Below, piece after piece: positions 7,866 through 15,940 of a DNA stretch of 64,000 nucleotides. Origin of the DNA: Bacillota bacterium. Its GTDB lineage: Bacteria; Bacillota; Clostridia; Lachnospirales; Lachnospiraceae. The stretch is taken from contig JAEXNR010000002.1 in NCBI GenBank assembly GCA_023439505.1, forward strand, positions 1 to 64,000. Reading direction: 5' to 3'. Within the stretch, counting starts at the first letter, position 1. Each line of letters starts with the position of its first letter. Made by a program: the position numbers and the translations under genes. Under the pieces are notes generated by a model. The model was not told where the DNA came from and did not search any database. It saw only the letters and a list, made by a program, of their open reading frames with translations.

Positions 7866-8016
7866 ATGACAACGAAGGAAGTAATTGCCCTTACCAAAGA
7901 GAAGCGGCGGTAGGGAGTGCTTTGAAGCAACCTGCTCGGAGTGCGGGTCGCACAACATCCTTGCATTGTACAACCGCCGCAGATGCGGCGACTGCGGATA
8001 TATATGGTATAACTAA
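7866..8016 (+). pseudogene. Leader / zinc-ribbon peptide, copy 4, leader deleted
   Basis: AGGAGGAAAATAACA precedes ATG 7866 and MTTKEVIALTKE, then the frame hits TAG at 7911. One frame over, from about 7903, the sequence reads SGGRECFEATCSECGSHN and CGDCGYIWYN to TAA 8014-8016. The central leader, from the Lys-rich helix to the residue before SGG, is missing, and the join also shifts the frame. So a fourth unit existed and lost its leader middle by internal deletion. Confidence 0.7.
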
Positions 8017-8036
8017 CACAATGAAGGATAAATCGT

Positions 8037-8219
8037 ATGTATTACCAGCTTTGTGAGCCATACCGCCTGTGGGGCTTTGACGGTCTGCCTTTTTGATTGG
8101 CAAGGCCACATGCGCTAACACCGCGTATGTTGCCGCAGGAAGAATTTGCGGTACGTTTATGCTGTGACGGTGTGACAGAATTCGGTGAGAAAAGCGAGGA
8201 GCGATGCCATTCTTGGGGT
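8037..8219 (+). pseudogene. N-terminal remnant resembling a radical SAM peptide maturase
   Basis: ATG 8037 with GAAGGA upstream reads MYYQLCEPYRLWGFDGLPF, then an in-frame TGA, then LARPHALTPRMLPQEEFAVR and LCCDGVTEF. Clostridial radical SAM/SPASM proteins often begin with MYYxLxExxxLRGWxxLPxAL, then a phrase ending in EEFxxLxxCDG; the two halves match that pattern on either side of the stop. The CxxxCxxC core is absent and similarity fades after about 8180. Its place directly after the leader genes suggests their lost modification enzyme. The identification is from remembered pattern only. Confidence 0.4.
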
Positions 8220-8345
8220 CAAGAAACATCCAGCAAAATTATTTGCTTCAGCTTCTTTTTTACGTATACAGTACTTTCCGGAAGTCCGCACTTTTCTGCA
8301 TATGCTCTGACACTCAGACCGCCTCCTTTAACCGGGCGTGACGGG
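8219..8345 (-). pseudogene. Transposase-like HTH scrap (IS66 OrfA-type)
   Basis: On the minus strand, from about 8345 to TGA at 8219-8221, the frame reads VKGGGLSVRAYAEKCGLPES then TVYVKKKLKQ. GLSVRxYxxxxGLPESTxYxWxxKL is the helix-turn-helix opening of IS66-type accessory transposase proteins. The start and the rest of the element are missing. It may mark an insertion that removed the remainder of the peptide locus. Confidence 0.35.
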
Positions 8346-8422
8346 GCAGCGATACGATATTGGTTGTGGTCCCTCTGTTGTGTCAGTTTTTCTATGGATT
8401 GGATAGGGTGATTCGTGAGTTA

Positions 8423-9076
8423 CTACTCTTTTACATATTCCATCAAATCCTGAAGAATCGCCTGGTAACCATTTGCGTACATGTGCACACCTTCGACGGA
8501 ATACTCACTTTTGAGGTTTCCATCCCTGTCGTATAAATTGCGGTTGATATCTATAAATCTCACCTGATAATGTTCTGCCATGACCTTTAGTGCTCTGTTT
8601 GCTTCTGCTACTTTTTCATTGGATCTTTGCCTAACCCATTCTCTGGCCTCTGCATTACCAAAGTCATATTCACCGTTGCATGGATAATATGCCATTACAT
8701 ATACCTTTGAAGCAGGAAGACGCTGCTGTATCTCATGAAGAATATATTCATATCGTCGGGTCAATTCTTCCAGTACAAAATCCGGCGCACTTAAGTCATT
8801 CGTACCAATATTAATAAATATCTTACGGGGTTCCAAATCAAAAATCAGCGTATCAAGCGCCAGTATCATTTCCGAGGAAGTAAAGCCACTGGCCCCTCGG
8901 TTATATATAGTTTCTCTGATATCATAATCCTGCAGGAATTCATAAATAGGAAATTGCTCCATTAAGGAAGATCCGGTAAAGAGAATCTCCCCTTTCTTCG
9001 CATATTGGTTCAGGATATGGTAATGCAATATTTTATCTGCTTTTTCTTCGTCTAGCTGCTTCTCTTTTAATATCAT
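8423..9076 (-). CDS. SGNH/GDSL-family hydrolase
   Basis: A 217-residue cytoplasmic protein without signal peptide. The four blocks of the SGNH fold are visible: ILFTGSSLM (nucleophile Ser in place of the usual GDS), IYNRGASG, NIGTNDLS with the oxyanion Asn, and SVEGVHMYANGY with the catalytic His. This family removes acyl or acetyl groups from sugars and lipids. It lies downstream of lacI on the same strand (gap 176 bp) and may deacetylate the oligosaccharides used by the neighbouring glycosidases; that link is inferred. GGAGAATCATCCCT supports the start. Confidence 0.8.
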   Translation of the reverse strand: MILKEKQLDEEKADKILHYHILNQYAKKGEILFTGSSLMEQFPIYEFLQDYDIRETIYNRGASGFTSSEMILALDTLIFDLEPRKIFINIGTNDLSAPDFVLEELTRRYEYILHEIQQRLPASKVYVMAYYPCNGEYDFGNAEAREWVRQRSNEKVAEANRALKVMAEHYQVRFIDINRNLYDRDGNLKSEYSVEGVHMYANGYQAILQDLMEYVKE

Positions 9077-9252
9077 AGGGATGATTCTCCTTATCTGAAT
9101 AGAATACTAATTTACAACTGCCGTTCTGAATGCAAATCTTAGATGCATTTAAAAATCTGTTGTTTCATGGTAGACAATATGCGGGTTAATATAACGCGAA
9201 ACCTTAAAATGCAGGCCCAGAGAGGGGAACAGCCTAATTCCGCAGAAAAGTA

Positions 9253-10248
9253 CTATCTGTTTAAATTAAGAACAGACGCCCGTTTTACGAGTTCCACATT
9301 TAATATAATATTCTGGGTGGGTAAGGACGGGTTATCTAAATGCTGAAATAATACATCCAGCGCATATTGAGCCTTTTTCATGATATCCTGAGATATGGTG
9401 GTCAGACCGGGAGTAACATATCTGGACATAGGCAGATTATCAAAGCCTATAATAGAAAAATCCTCCGGTATGCGAAAACCCCGATGCTTTAATAGATCCA
9501 TCAGTTCGATGGCGCTATTGTCGGCAGCTACAAAAATAGCGGTAACATGATTTTTAAAGGTATATAACTTCTCAATAATTTCCTCCATAGTTACCGGTTC
9601 TAATATATGTTCCGGGGTTAAGGATAACCTGGCACTTTCTATCGTATCTTTAAATCCCTTTAACCTTTGCTGAATTAACTGACTTACACTTGTATGAGGT
9701 GTGATAAATGCAAATTCATGATGACCATTTTCTATAAAATATTCTGCGGCCAGCACCCCACCCTTATAATCGTCAATTCCAATATTAATCAACTGCCGAA
9801 TGCTGCTGTAACTGTCGGTAAACACCAGTGGAATTTTATTGTCGGCTTGAATTTGCTGAATATTCTTATCAAATGTTCCAAGAAAAATTGCACCTTCTGA
9901 TTTCCAGGACTGCAAATGCTTGCTAACATCTGTATAATCATTAAGAAAATGGACCATAGCGTTATAACCGCATTTTTGGACATGCTGTACGATGTGACCA
10001 AGCATAAGGGCGTTATAAGGTGACTCAAGTACATTGTTCGTTCCCTGAATGATGATCGAAATAATTTTCGATGATTTGGAAGATAAACTTCGGGCGGAGG
10101 AGTTGGGGACATATCCCAGTTTGTTGATGATGGCCTGTATTTTGTCGATATTTTCTTCAGATACCTCAGAGTATCTCATATTGACCACACGCGATACCGT
10201 CATAACACTAACTCCGGCTTCCTTTGCAATATCTTTTAAAGTTGCCAT
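9253..10248 (-). CDS. LacI-family transcriptional repressor
   Basis: A 331-residue protein. The start at 10248 is chosen because AAGGAGCG lies just upstream and the protein then begins MATLKDIAKEAGVSVMTVSR, the classic LacI helix-turn-helix; the hinge helix ends NSSARSLSSK. A periplasmic-binding-like sugar domain follows (VFTDSYSSIRQ, AIFVAADNSAIELMDLLK, IIGFDNLPMSRYVTPGLTTI). It is divergent from the GH13/ABC/GH31 operon. TGTTAACG-type operators lie at 10263, 10415 and 10577, so it probably represses both itself and that operon until an alpha-glucoside binds. Confidence 0.9.
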   Translation of the reverse strand: MATLKDIAKEAGVSVMTVSRVVNMRYSEVSEENIDKIQAIINKLGYVPNSSARSLSSKSSKIISIIIQGTNNVLESPYNALMLGHIVQHVQKCGYNAMVHFLNDYTDVSKHLQSWKSEGAIFLGTFDKNIQQIQADNKIPLVFTDSYSSIRQLINIGIDDYKGGVLAAEYFIENGHHEFAFITPHTSVSQLIQQRLKGFKDTIESARLSLTPEHILEPVTMEEIIEKLYTFKNHVTAIFVAADNSAIELMDLLKHRGFRIPEDFSIIGFDNLPMSRYVTPGLTTISQDIMKKAQYALDVLFQHLDNPSLPTQNIILNVELVKRASVLNLNR

Positions 10249-10262
10249 TGAACGCTCCTTTT

Positions 10263-10276
10263 TGGTAACGATAACA
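10263..10276. promoter_or_regulatory. LacI-type operator near the repressor start
   Basis: TGGTAACGATAACA, 14 bp upstream of the lacI start codon. It differs by one base from the site at 10415, suggesting autoregulation. Confidence 0.55.
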
Positions 10277-10414
10277 TTACCTTTTCGTGATGTTTTAATG
10301 CTTTCTATTATAATAGAAATTGAGAAAAAATGCAACAAAATTTGTTCCGCTCACAGGAGAAGGCAAGGGATACGGAAGTGAAAATCACCTTGTGTCGTAT
10401 GAAACGATATAAAA

Positions 10415-10428
10415 TGTTAACGATAACA
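10415..10428. promoter_or_regulatory. LacI-type operator, middle site
   Basis: TGTTAACGATAACA, a near-perfect palindrome in the 384-bp divergent region, about 160 bp from each of the other two sites. Confidence 0.6.
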
Positions 10429-10542
10429 AATAAATACATCGTATCAAATATATTTTAAAATATATTAAGAATATAATTGTGCAAAAATTACAATATATAA
10501 CTATTAAATAATAATTAGTAGTAAAATATTTATATATTAATC

Positions 10543-10590
10543 TTGACATATCCCATATTCAATGTTAATATTAAGGTGTTAACGTTAACA
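10543..10590 (+). promoter_or_regulatory. Promoter and operator of the alpha-glucoside operon
   Basis: A -35 box TTGACA at 10543-10548 and -10 box TAATAT at 10566-10571 are 17 bp apart. The perfect palindrome TGTTAACGTTAACA at 10577-10590 covers the expected transcription start, where a bound LacI protein would block initiation. Confidence 0.75.
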
Positions 10591-10632
10591 GTAAATAGAT
10601 CAGCAAAGAAATATAATATGAGGATAATAACG

Positions 10633-12255
10633 ATGAAGAAACATTGGTGGCAGAGTTCTGTTATCTATCAGATATATCCAAGAAGTTTTATGGATAGTAA
10701 TCATGATGGGATTGGAGATTTAAGAGGAATTATATCGAAGCTGACATATCTCAAGACGCTTGGGATAGATGCGATCTGGCTTTCACCTGTTTATAAATCA
10801 CCACAGGATGATAATGGCTATGATATATCGGATTATACAGATATTGATCCGATGTTTGGTACTATGGATGATATGACAGAGTTGATTTCGAAAGCGAAAG
10901 AGATGGGGATTCGCATTATCATGGACCTTGTGGTGAATCATACATCTGATGAGCATCCATGGTTTATAGAAGCCAGAAAAAGTCAGGATAACCAATATCA
11001 TGATTACTATGTATGGGCCGACGGTGAAGAAGGAATACTGCCAAATCAACTAAGGGCATGTTTTGGTGGCTCTGCATGGGAATGGGTACCTGAATTAAAT
11101 CAATATTATTTACATCAGTTTTCAGTAAGACAGCCGGATTTGAATTGGGAGAATCCAACGCTTAGAAATGAAATCTATAACATGATAAATTGGTGGATTG
11201 ATAAAGGGGTCGGCGGTTTTCGACTGGATGTTATTGACCTGATTGGAAAAGAACCTTTAAAAGGAATCACAGGGAATGGGCCACACTTACATGAATATAT
11301 CAGAGAACTTAATGCAAGAACCTGGAATCAGAAGGATTTATTAACGGTTGGTGAAACCTGGGGTGCTACACCTGAAATTGCTAAAGTTTTCAGTAATCCG
11401 GATGGAAGCGAGTTTTCCATGGTATTTCAATTTGAGCATATCGGGCTTGACCAACAGGAAGGGAAATCCAAGTGGGATTTATCAGCCCTTGATTTCATGA
11501 AATTAAAAGAGGTTCTTTCCAAATGGCAGACAGAGCTTTCGGATCATGGTTGGAATAGTCTGTTTTGGAACAATCATGATCTGCCACGCATCGTATCCAG
11601 GTGGGGGAATGACAAAGAATATCGAGAGGTGTCCGCGAAAATGCTGGCGACGATTATTCATGGAATGAAGGGAACACCCTACATCTACCAGGGAGAAGAG
11701 TTGGCTATGACAAATGTTCAATATGACATTGGTGAATACCGGGATATTGAATCTCTTAATATATATAAGGAGCGCTTACGCGAGGGGTATGCGCAGGAAG
11801 AGGTTATGGCTTCCATCCATGCCAGGGGAAGGGATAATGCGAGAACACCGATGCAATGGAATTCAGCGGAATATGGGGGCTTTTCCGATACGATGCCCTG
11901 GATTAAGGTTAACCCTGATTACCTTCAAATCAATGCACAGGAGCAGATGCTGCGCAAAGACTCTGTGTACAATTATTATCGACAGCTAATCGCATTGAGA
12001 AAGCAATATGAAGTGATACAATTTGGAGCATATGAATTATTACTCCCGGAACATAAACAAATTTTTGCTTATCAACGGACCTATGGTAATGAAAAACTTG
12101 TGGTAATATGTAATTTTTCATCCGATACTGCGCAATTCACTGAGAACATTACCCCGGGTTTCAGACTGATCTTGAGTAATTATCCGGAACACGATGAACA
12201 ATATCATATGAGGCCATATGAGGCAAGAGTTTATTTTGATTCAAAAGCTGTTTGA
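10633..12255 (+). CDS. malL: GH13 oligo-1,6-glucosidase-like enzyme
   Basis: A 540-residue cytoplasmic enzyme of the GH13 oligo-1,6-glucosidase group, which hydrolyses short alpha-glucosides. It begins WWQSSVIYQIYPRSFMDSN and has the calcium-loop-like DSNHDGIGDL. Catalytic residues are visible: nucleophile Asp199 in GGFRLDVID, acid/base Glu241 in LTVGETWG, and Asp316 in NNHDLPR. Val directly after the nucleophile is the residue associated with alpha-1,6 (isomaltose-type) specificity in this group. ATG 10633 is preferred because TGAGGA precedes it. It is the first gene of the LacI-controlled operon. Confidence 0.85.
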   Translation: MKKHWWQSSVIYQIYPRSFMDSNHDGIGDLRGIISKLTYLKTLGIDAIWLSPVYKSPQDDNGYDISDYTDIDPMFGTMDDMTELISKAKEMGIRIIMDLVVNHTSDEHPWFIEARKSQDNQYHDYYVWADGEEGILPNQLRACFGGSAWEWVPELNQYYLHQFSVRQPDLNWENPTLRNEIYNMINWWIDKGVGGFRLDVIDLIGKEPLKGITGNGPHLHEYIRELNARTWNQKDLLTVGETWGATPEIAKVFSNPDGSEFSMVFQFEHIGLDQQEGKSKWDLSALDFMKLKEVLSKWQTELSDHGWNSLFWNNHDLPRIVSRWGNDKEYREVSAKMLATIIHGMKGTPYIYQGEELAMTNVQYDIGEYRDIESLNIYKERLREGYAQEEVMASIHARGRDNARTPMQWNSAEYGGFSDTMPWIKVNPDYLQINAQEQMLRKDSVYNYYRQLIALRKQYEVIQFGAYELLLPEHKQIFAYQRTYGNEKLVVICNFSSDTAQFTENITPGFRLILSNYPEHDEQYHMRPYEARVYFDSKAV

Positions 12256-12271
12256 AATGGAGGATGAGCAT

Positions 12272-13210
12272 ATGAGAATTGTTAACCAGCAGAAAGATAA
12301 TAACAGAAAATTATGGCTCCGAATCAGGAGAAACTGGGGGTTGTATCTCTTGCTGCTGCCAGCGGTGATTTTATTGATTTGTTTTACCTACAGACCAATG
12401 TATGGCGTCTTGATCGCATTTAAGGAATACCGGCCTGCAAATGGAATATGGGGAAGTGAATGGACGACACCATGGTTTAAGTATTTTAAGAAGTTTTTCG
12501 ATTCCTATCAATTTACCGCCACCATAAAAAACACATTAACGATAACTCTTTACAGCTTGCTTGTCTTTCCGGTTCCGATTGTTCTTGCGCTTAGCATAAA
12601 TCAGATGAGGAATGGTAAATTCAAAAAGCTCTTTCAGACGGTAACCTATATGCCGCATTTCATTTCAACCGTTGTAATGGTGGGACTGATCACCTTGTTA
12701 CTATCTCCTGGCAGCGGGGTATTTGGTACCATATGTAATTTGTTTGGCATTGAGGCACCAAATTTAATGGGAAAAGCAGGAGCGTTTAAGCATCTGTATG
12801 TATGGAGTGATATTTGGCAACATGCCGGATGGGACAGTATCATCTACATAGCAGCATTATCAGGTATTGATCCAAGCCTTTATGAAGCAGCTACTGTGGA
12901 CGGCGCTTCAAAAGTCCAGAAAATAAGATATATTGATGTACCGATGTTGATTCCTACCGCTGTTATTATGTTGATTATGAGGGTCGGGGGATTAATGAGC
13001 CTGGGATTTGAAAAGGTTTATCTGATGCAAAATGATTTGAACCTTGGAAGCAGCGAGGTAATATCAACGTATGTATATAAGATTGGTGTAATCAATACAC
13101 AATACAGTTACTCGGCAGCAATTAACCTGTTTAGTACAATTGTAAACTTTATTTTGCTGATATCAGTAAATAAAATTTCAAAAAAAATCAGTGAAAATAG
13201 TCTGTGGTAA
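12272..13210 (+). CDS. ABC sugar importer permease, LplB/MalF type
   Basis: A 312-residue inner-membrane permease. ATG 12272 has GGAGG 8 bases upstream and lies 16 bp after the GH13 stop. Six membrane segments are apparent, starting YLLLLPAVILLICF. The EAA-type loop that docks the ATPase reads YEAATVDGASKVQKIRYIDVP. It resembles LplB/YteP permeases for di- and oligosaccharides. No ATPase gene is present in the operon, so a shared one (MsmX-like) encoded elsewhere is likely. Confidence 0.85.
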   Translation: MRIVNQQKDNNRKLWLRIRRNWGLYLLLLPAVILLICFTYRPMYGVLIAFKEYRPANGIWGSEWTTPWFKYFKKFFDSYQFTATIKNTLTITLYSLLVFPVPIVLALSINQMRNGKFKKLFQTVTYMPHFISTVVMVGLITLLLSPGSGVFGTICNLFGIEAPNLMGKAGAFKHLYVWSDIWQHAGWDSIIYIAALSGIDPSLYEAATVDGASKVQKIRYIDVPMLIPTAVIMLIMRVGGLMSLGFEKVYLMQNDLNLGSSEVISTYVYKIGVINTQYSYSAAINLFSTIVNFILLISVNKISKKISENSLW

Positions 13211-13225
13211 GGAGGTGTGCACAAA

Positions 13226-14134
13226 ATGGAGAACTCAAAAAAAGAGAAGACAAAAATAGCAAGAAGTAAATCAGATAAGGTCTTCCATTTGATGTTGTAT
13301 ATAGCTGCTGTGCTTATTTTATGTATTGTGATCTATCCGCTGTATTTTGTTGTAATTGCGTCGTTTAGTGATCCCTCTGCGGTAGCGGGAGGACAGGTGT
13401 GGCTTCTTCCCAAAGGCTTTACGCTGGATGGATATCGAGAGCTGTTTCGTCACAGGGAGATTTGGATCGGATATAAGAACACCATTCTGTATACCGTAAC
13501 AGGAACGCTGATCGGCTTAATTGTCAATGTATTTGCAGCATATGCGCTTTCGAGGAAGGATCTGGTCGGACGTAAATTCTTTGGCCTTATGTTCATATTT
13601 ACCATGTTTTTTAATGGAGGACTGATACCCACATTTATAACCATAAAGGATTTTAATTTATATAATACAGTTGCAGTTATGGTTCTTCCTTTTTCTGTTT
13701 CGGTTTATAACATTATAGTTGCAAGAACTTTCTTTCAAAATAGTATACCTTCCGATTTAAACGATGCAGCAAAAATCGATGGTTGCGGTAATTTGTATTA
13801 TTTTTTCAAGATTGTTCTTCCCCTGTCAAAAGCTATCATTGCAGTGATTGGACTTTGGACAGCGGTAGGGATGTGGAATTCCTATTTTAATGCATTGATT
13901 TATCTGAAGGATGCTTCAAAATATCCGCTGCAATTGATTTTACGTAATATCTTAATTACAAATAATTTACAGATGTCCTTTGGAAGCGGTGAAGCCATGC
14001 AGATCGCGCTCAGATTGTCTAACTTGATGAGATACTCAGTTATCATTGTTTCGACGGTTCCGATCATGTGCCTTTACCCATTTGTTCAAAAGTATTTTAA
14101 CAAAGGTGTTATGATTGGCGCAGTGAAAGGCTAG
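13226..14134 (+). CDS. ABC sugar importer permease, YtcP/MalG type
   Basis: A 302-residue partner permease. ATG 13226 lies 10 bases after AGGAGG; an in-frame GTG at 13217 is too close to it to be used. Membrane segments begin MLYIAAVLILCIVIYPLYFV, and the EAA loop reads LNDAAKIDGCGNLYYFFKIVLP. The C-terminal YFNKGVMIGAVKG is typical of YtcP-type permeases. It forms the translocation channel with the preceding permease. Confidence 0.85.
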   Translation: MENSKKEKTKIARSKSDKVFHLMLYIAAVLILCIVIYPLYFVVIASFSDPSAVAGGQVWLLPKGFTLDGYRELFRHREIWIGYKNTILYTVTGTLIGLIVNVFAAYALSRKDLVGRKFFGLMFIFTMFFNGGLIPTFITIKDFNLYNTVAVMVLPFSVSVYNIIVARTFFQNSIPSDLNDAAKIDGCGNLYYFFKIVLPLSKAIIAVIGLWTAVGMWNSYFNALIYLKDASKYPLQLILRNILITNNLQMSFGSGEAMQIALRLSNLMRYSVIIVSTVPIMCLYPFVQKYFNKGVMIGAVKG

Positions 14135-14170
14135 CGCAAATCATTACATAATAATTTAGGAGGATGATTT

Positions 14171-15808
14171 ATGAAGAGAGAAGGAAAAGTAATGATGAAA
14201 AAGGTTACATGTGTATTGCTGGTATTTGTGTTGACCCTTTCGCTCATGGCGTGTGCCAAAGGTGAAAAGGAAAATAAGGACACAAATCAGGATACCCCTA
14301 AGACGGCGGAAGAGAAAGACAACTTTAATCAGACCGGTATGCCAATTGTCAATGAGCCTATAACCCTCAAAGTATTGACTACGCGTTGGGGTAATATGGG
14401 AGACAGCTTTAAAAACAACGAGTTTCTGAAAGAACTGGAAGCCAAATCGAATGTTAAAATTGAATGGCAGGTACAATCGTTAAATGATTGGAGTGAACAA
14501 AAGGGAATTATGCTGGCCGGTGGTGAGCTGCCGGATATCATCATCGGATTTCAAACCTTCAATGATTCTGACATCATGAATAATTTAGACTTATTCTTAC
14601 CACTTGACGATCTTGTCGCAAATTATATGCCAAACTACTCCAAGGCGATGGAGGAAATGCCGGCATTGAAAAAAATTGCAACTTTCCCTGACGGGAAGAT
14701 GTATTCCATGAGCAAAAACTTACCATTGCGTCCGGTATCCTGTAATCAGCCGATCATTAATAAAGCATGGCTTGATAATTTGAATTTAAAGGTACCCACA
14801 ACAATAGATGAATTATATAATGTTCTGAAAGCTTTTAAAGAGCAGGATGCCAATGGAAACGGAGATCCCAATGATGAAATTCCTATCTCCGGGGCAAAAG
14901 GTCTTTCCATGGATCTTCTAAATCCGTTTGGTATTACAGACATTAACGGTTATAAGATAATGGTGAATGATGACAATTCACTGACTTATTATCCTACCTC
15001 AGAGGCATATAAGGAAGGAATCAAATGGCTGCACAAGCTATATTCGGAAGGTATCATTGATTCTGAGGCTTTCACACAGGATGATTCGATGCTTTCTGCA
15101 AAGCGTCAGGATCCGAATGTATCCAGAGTCGGACTGGAATATGCATGGACACCCGATTCAAACTTTGGTAAATGGGCATCTGAGTATGAGGTAATTGCTC
15201 CCTTGAAAGGTTATGACGGCCGTCAGTATACAGGAGGAGATCCCAATGGTGTGTCGAGCATCATGCGGAATGAAGTTTTAATCACAAAATTCTGTAAGAA
15301 CCCGGAGGCTGCGGCAAGGTGGATTGATGAGTTTTATACCGGGGAAGCAAGCATACAGAATTTCTGGGGAGGAATCGGTACTGTAATAACGAAGCATGAT
15401 GACGGAACCTACACGCTGAACGATCCGCCGGAAGGCACAAGCGCGGATTCCTGGTATTGGGATTCAAGCCTAAGAGATTTCGGACCCAAATATATCAATA
15501 AAGACTTTGAGAAAAAAATTAAATTATCCCCTGCCAGCGGTGACGGACTTAAGGCAGAACTCAGTAAAATAGCAGAGAGTACCGTAACAATTCCATATCC
15601 TAATGTTATGTTCACGAATGAAGAGAATGAAGAACGACCTACATTAACGGCGGATATTGATAAATATATCGACAGCACCCGTGCACTTTGGGTAACCGAA
15701 GGGGGAATTGAGGAAGGATGGGATGATTACGTAAATCAGTTGAATGCCATGGGACTTGAGAAATTAATGAAGATCTATACAGATGCATTTGCGAGATATA
15801 GTAAATAA
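14171..15808 (+). CDS. Extracellular solute-binding lipoprotein of the sugar importer
   Basis: A 545-residue lipoprotein behind TTAGGAGGATGATTT. The signal VLTLSLMACAKGEKENK gives a lipidated Cys near residue 27, followed by a charged linker. The body resembles family 1 binding proteins of the LplA/YtcQ type (MLAGGELPDIIIG, LDDLVANYMPNY). It captures the oligosaccharide for the two permeases upstream. An EF-hand-like QDANGNGDPNDEIP near residue 222 suggests calcium binding. Confidence 0.85.
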   Translation: MKREGKVMMKKVTCVLLVFVLTLSLMACAKGEKENKDTNQDTPKTAEEKDNFNQTGMPIVNEPITLKVLTTRWGNMGDSFKNNEFLKELEAKSNVKIEWQVQSLNDWSEQKGIMLAGGELPDIIIGFQTFNDSDIMNNLDLFLPLDDLVANYMPNYSKAMEEMPALKKIATFPDGKMYSMSKNLPLRPVSCNQPIINKAWLDNLNLKVPTTIDELYNVLKAFKEQDANGNGDPNDEIPISGAKGLSMDLLNPFGITDINGYKIMVNDDNSLTYYPTSEAYKEGIKWLHKLYSEGIIDSEAFTQDDSMLSAKRQDPNVSRVGLEYAWTPDSNFGKWASEYEVIAPLKGYDGRQYTGGDPNGVSSIMRNEVLITKFCKNPEAAARWIDEFYTGEASIQNFWGGIGTVITKHDDGTYTLNDPPEGTSADSWYWDSSLRDFGPKYINKDFEKKIKLSPASGDGLKAELSKIAESTVTIPYPNVMFTNEENEERPTLTADIDKYIDSTRALWVTEGGIEEGWDDYVNQLNAMGLEKLMKIYTDAFARYSK

Positions 15809-15822
15809 TTATGTTTTATATT

Positions 15823-15873
15823 GGGAACCGGATTTATGGATCTTTTATATATGGACCGATTTGTCCGGTTCCC
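15823..15873 (+). terminator. Hairpin between importer and GH31 genes
   Basis: GGGAACCGGA pairs perfectly with TCCGGTTCCC across a 31-nt loop. There is no T run after it, so it may be an mRNA-stabilising or partial-termination hairpin that raises the level of the binding protein over the enzymes. Confidence 0.5.
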
Positions 15874-15940
15874 GTTACAGAATTAGAATTTATGTTCACA
15901 CAGGCCTGGTTTGCCAGCTTTAGACAGAATGGAGATTTGT

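Noticed and set aside
8097..8411. Long plus-strand frame across the end of the peptide locus
   Set aside because: Only its first part matches the maturase-like pattern; the rest overlaps a minus-strand transposase-like scrap and has no features of its own.
12533..12546. ATTAACGATAAC-like match to the LacI operator inside a permease gene
   Set aside because: Only a partial match, inside coding sequence and far from a promoter; the bases are explained by the protein.
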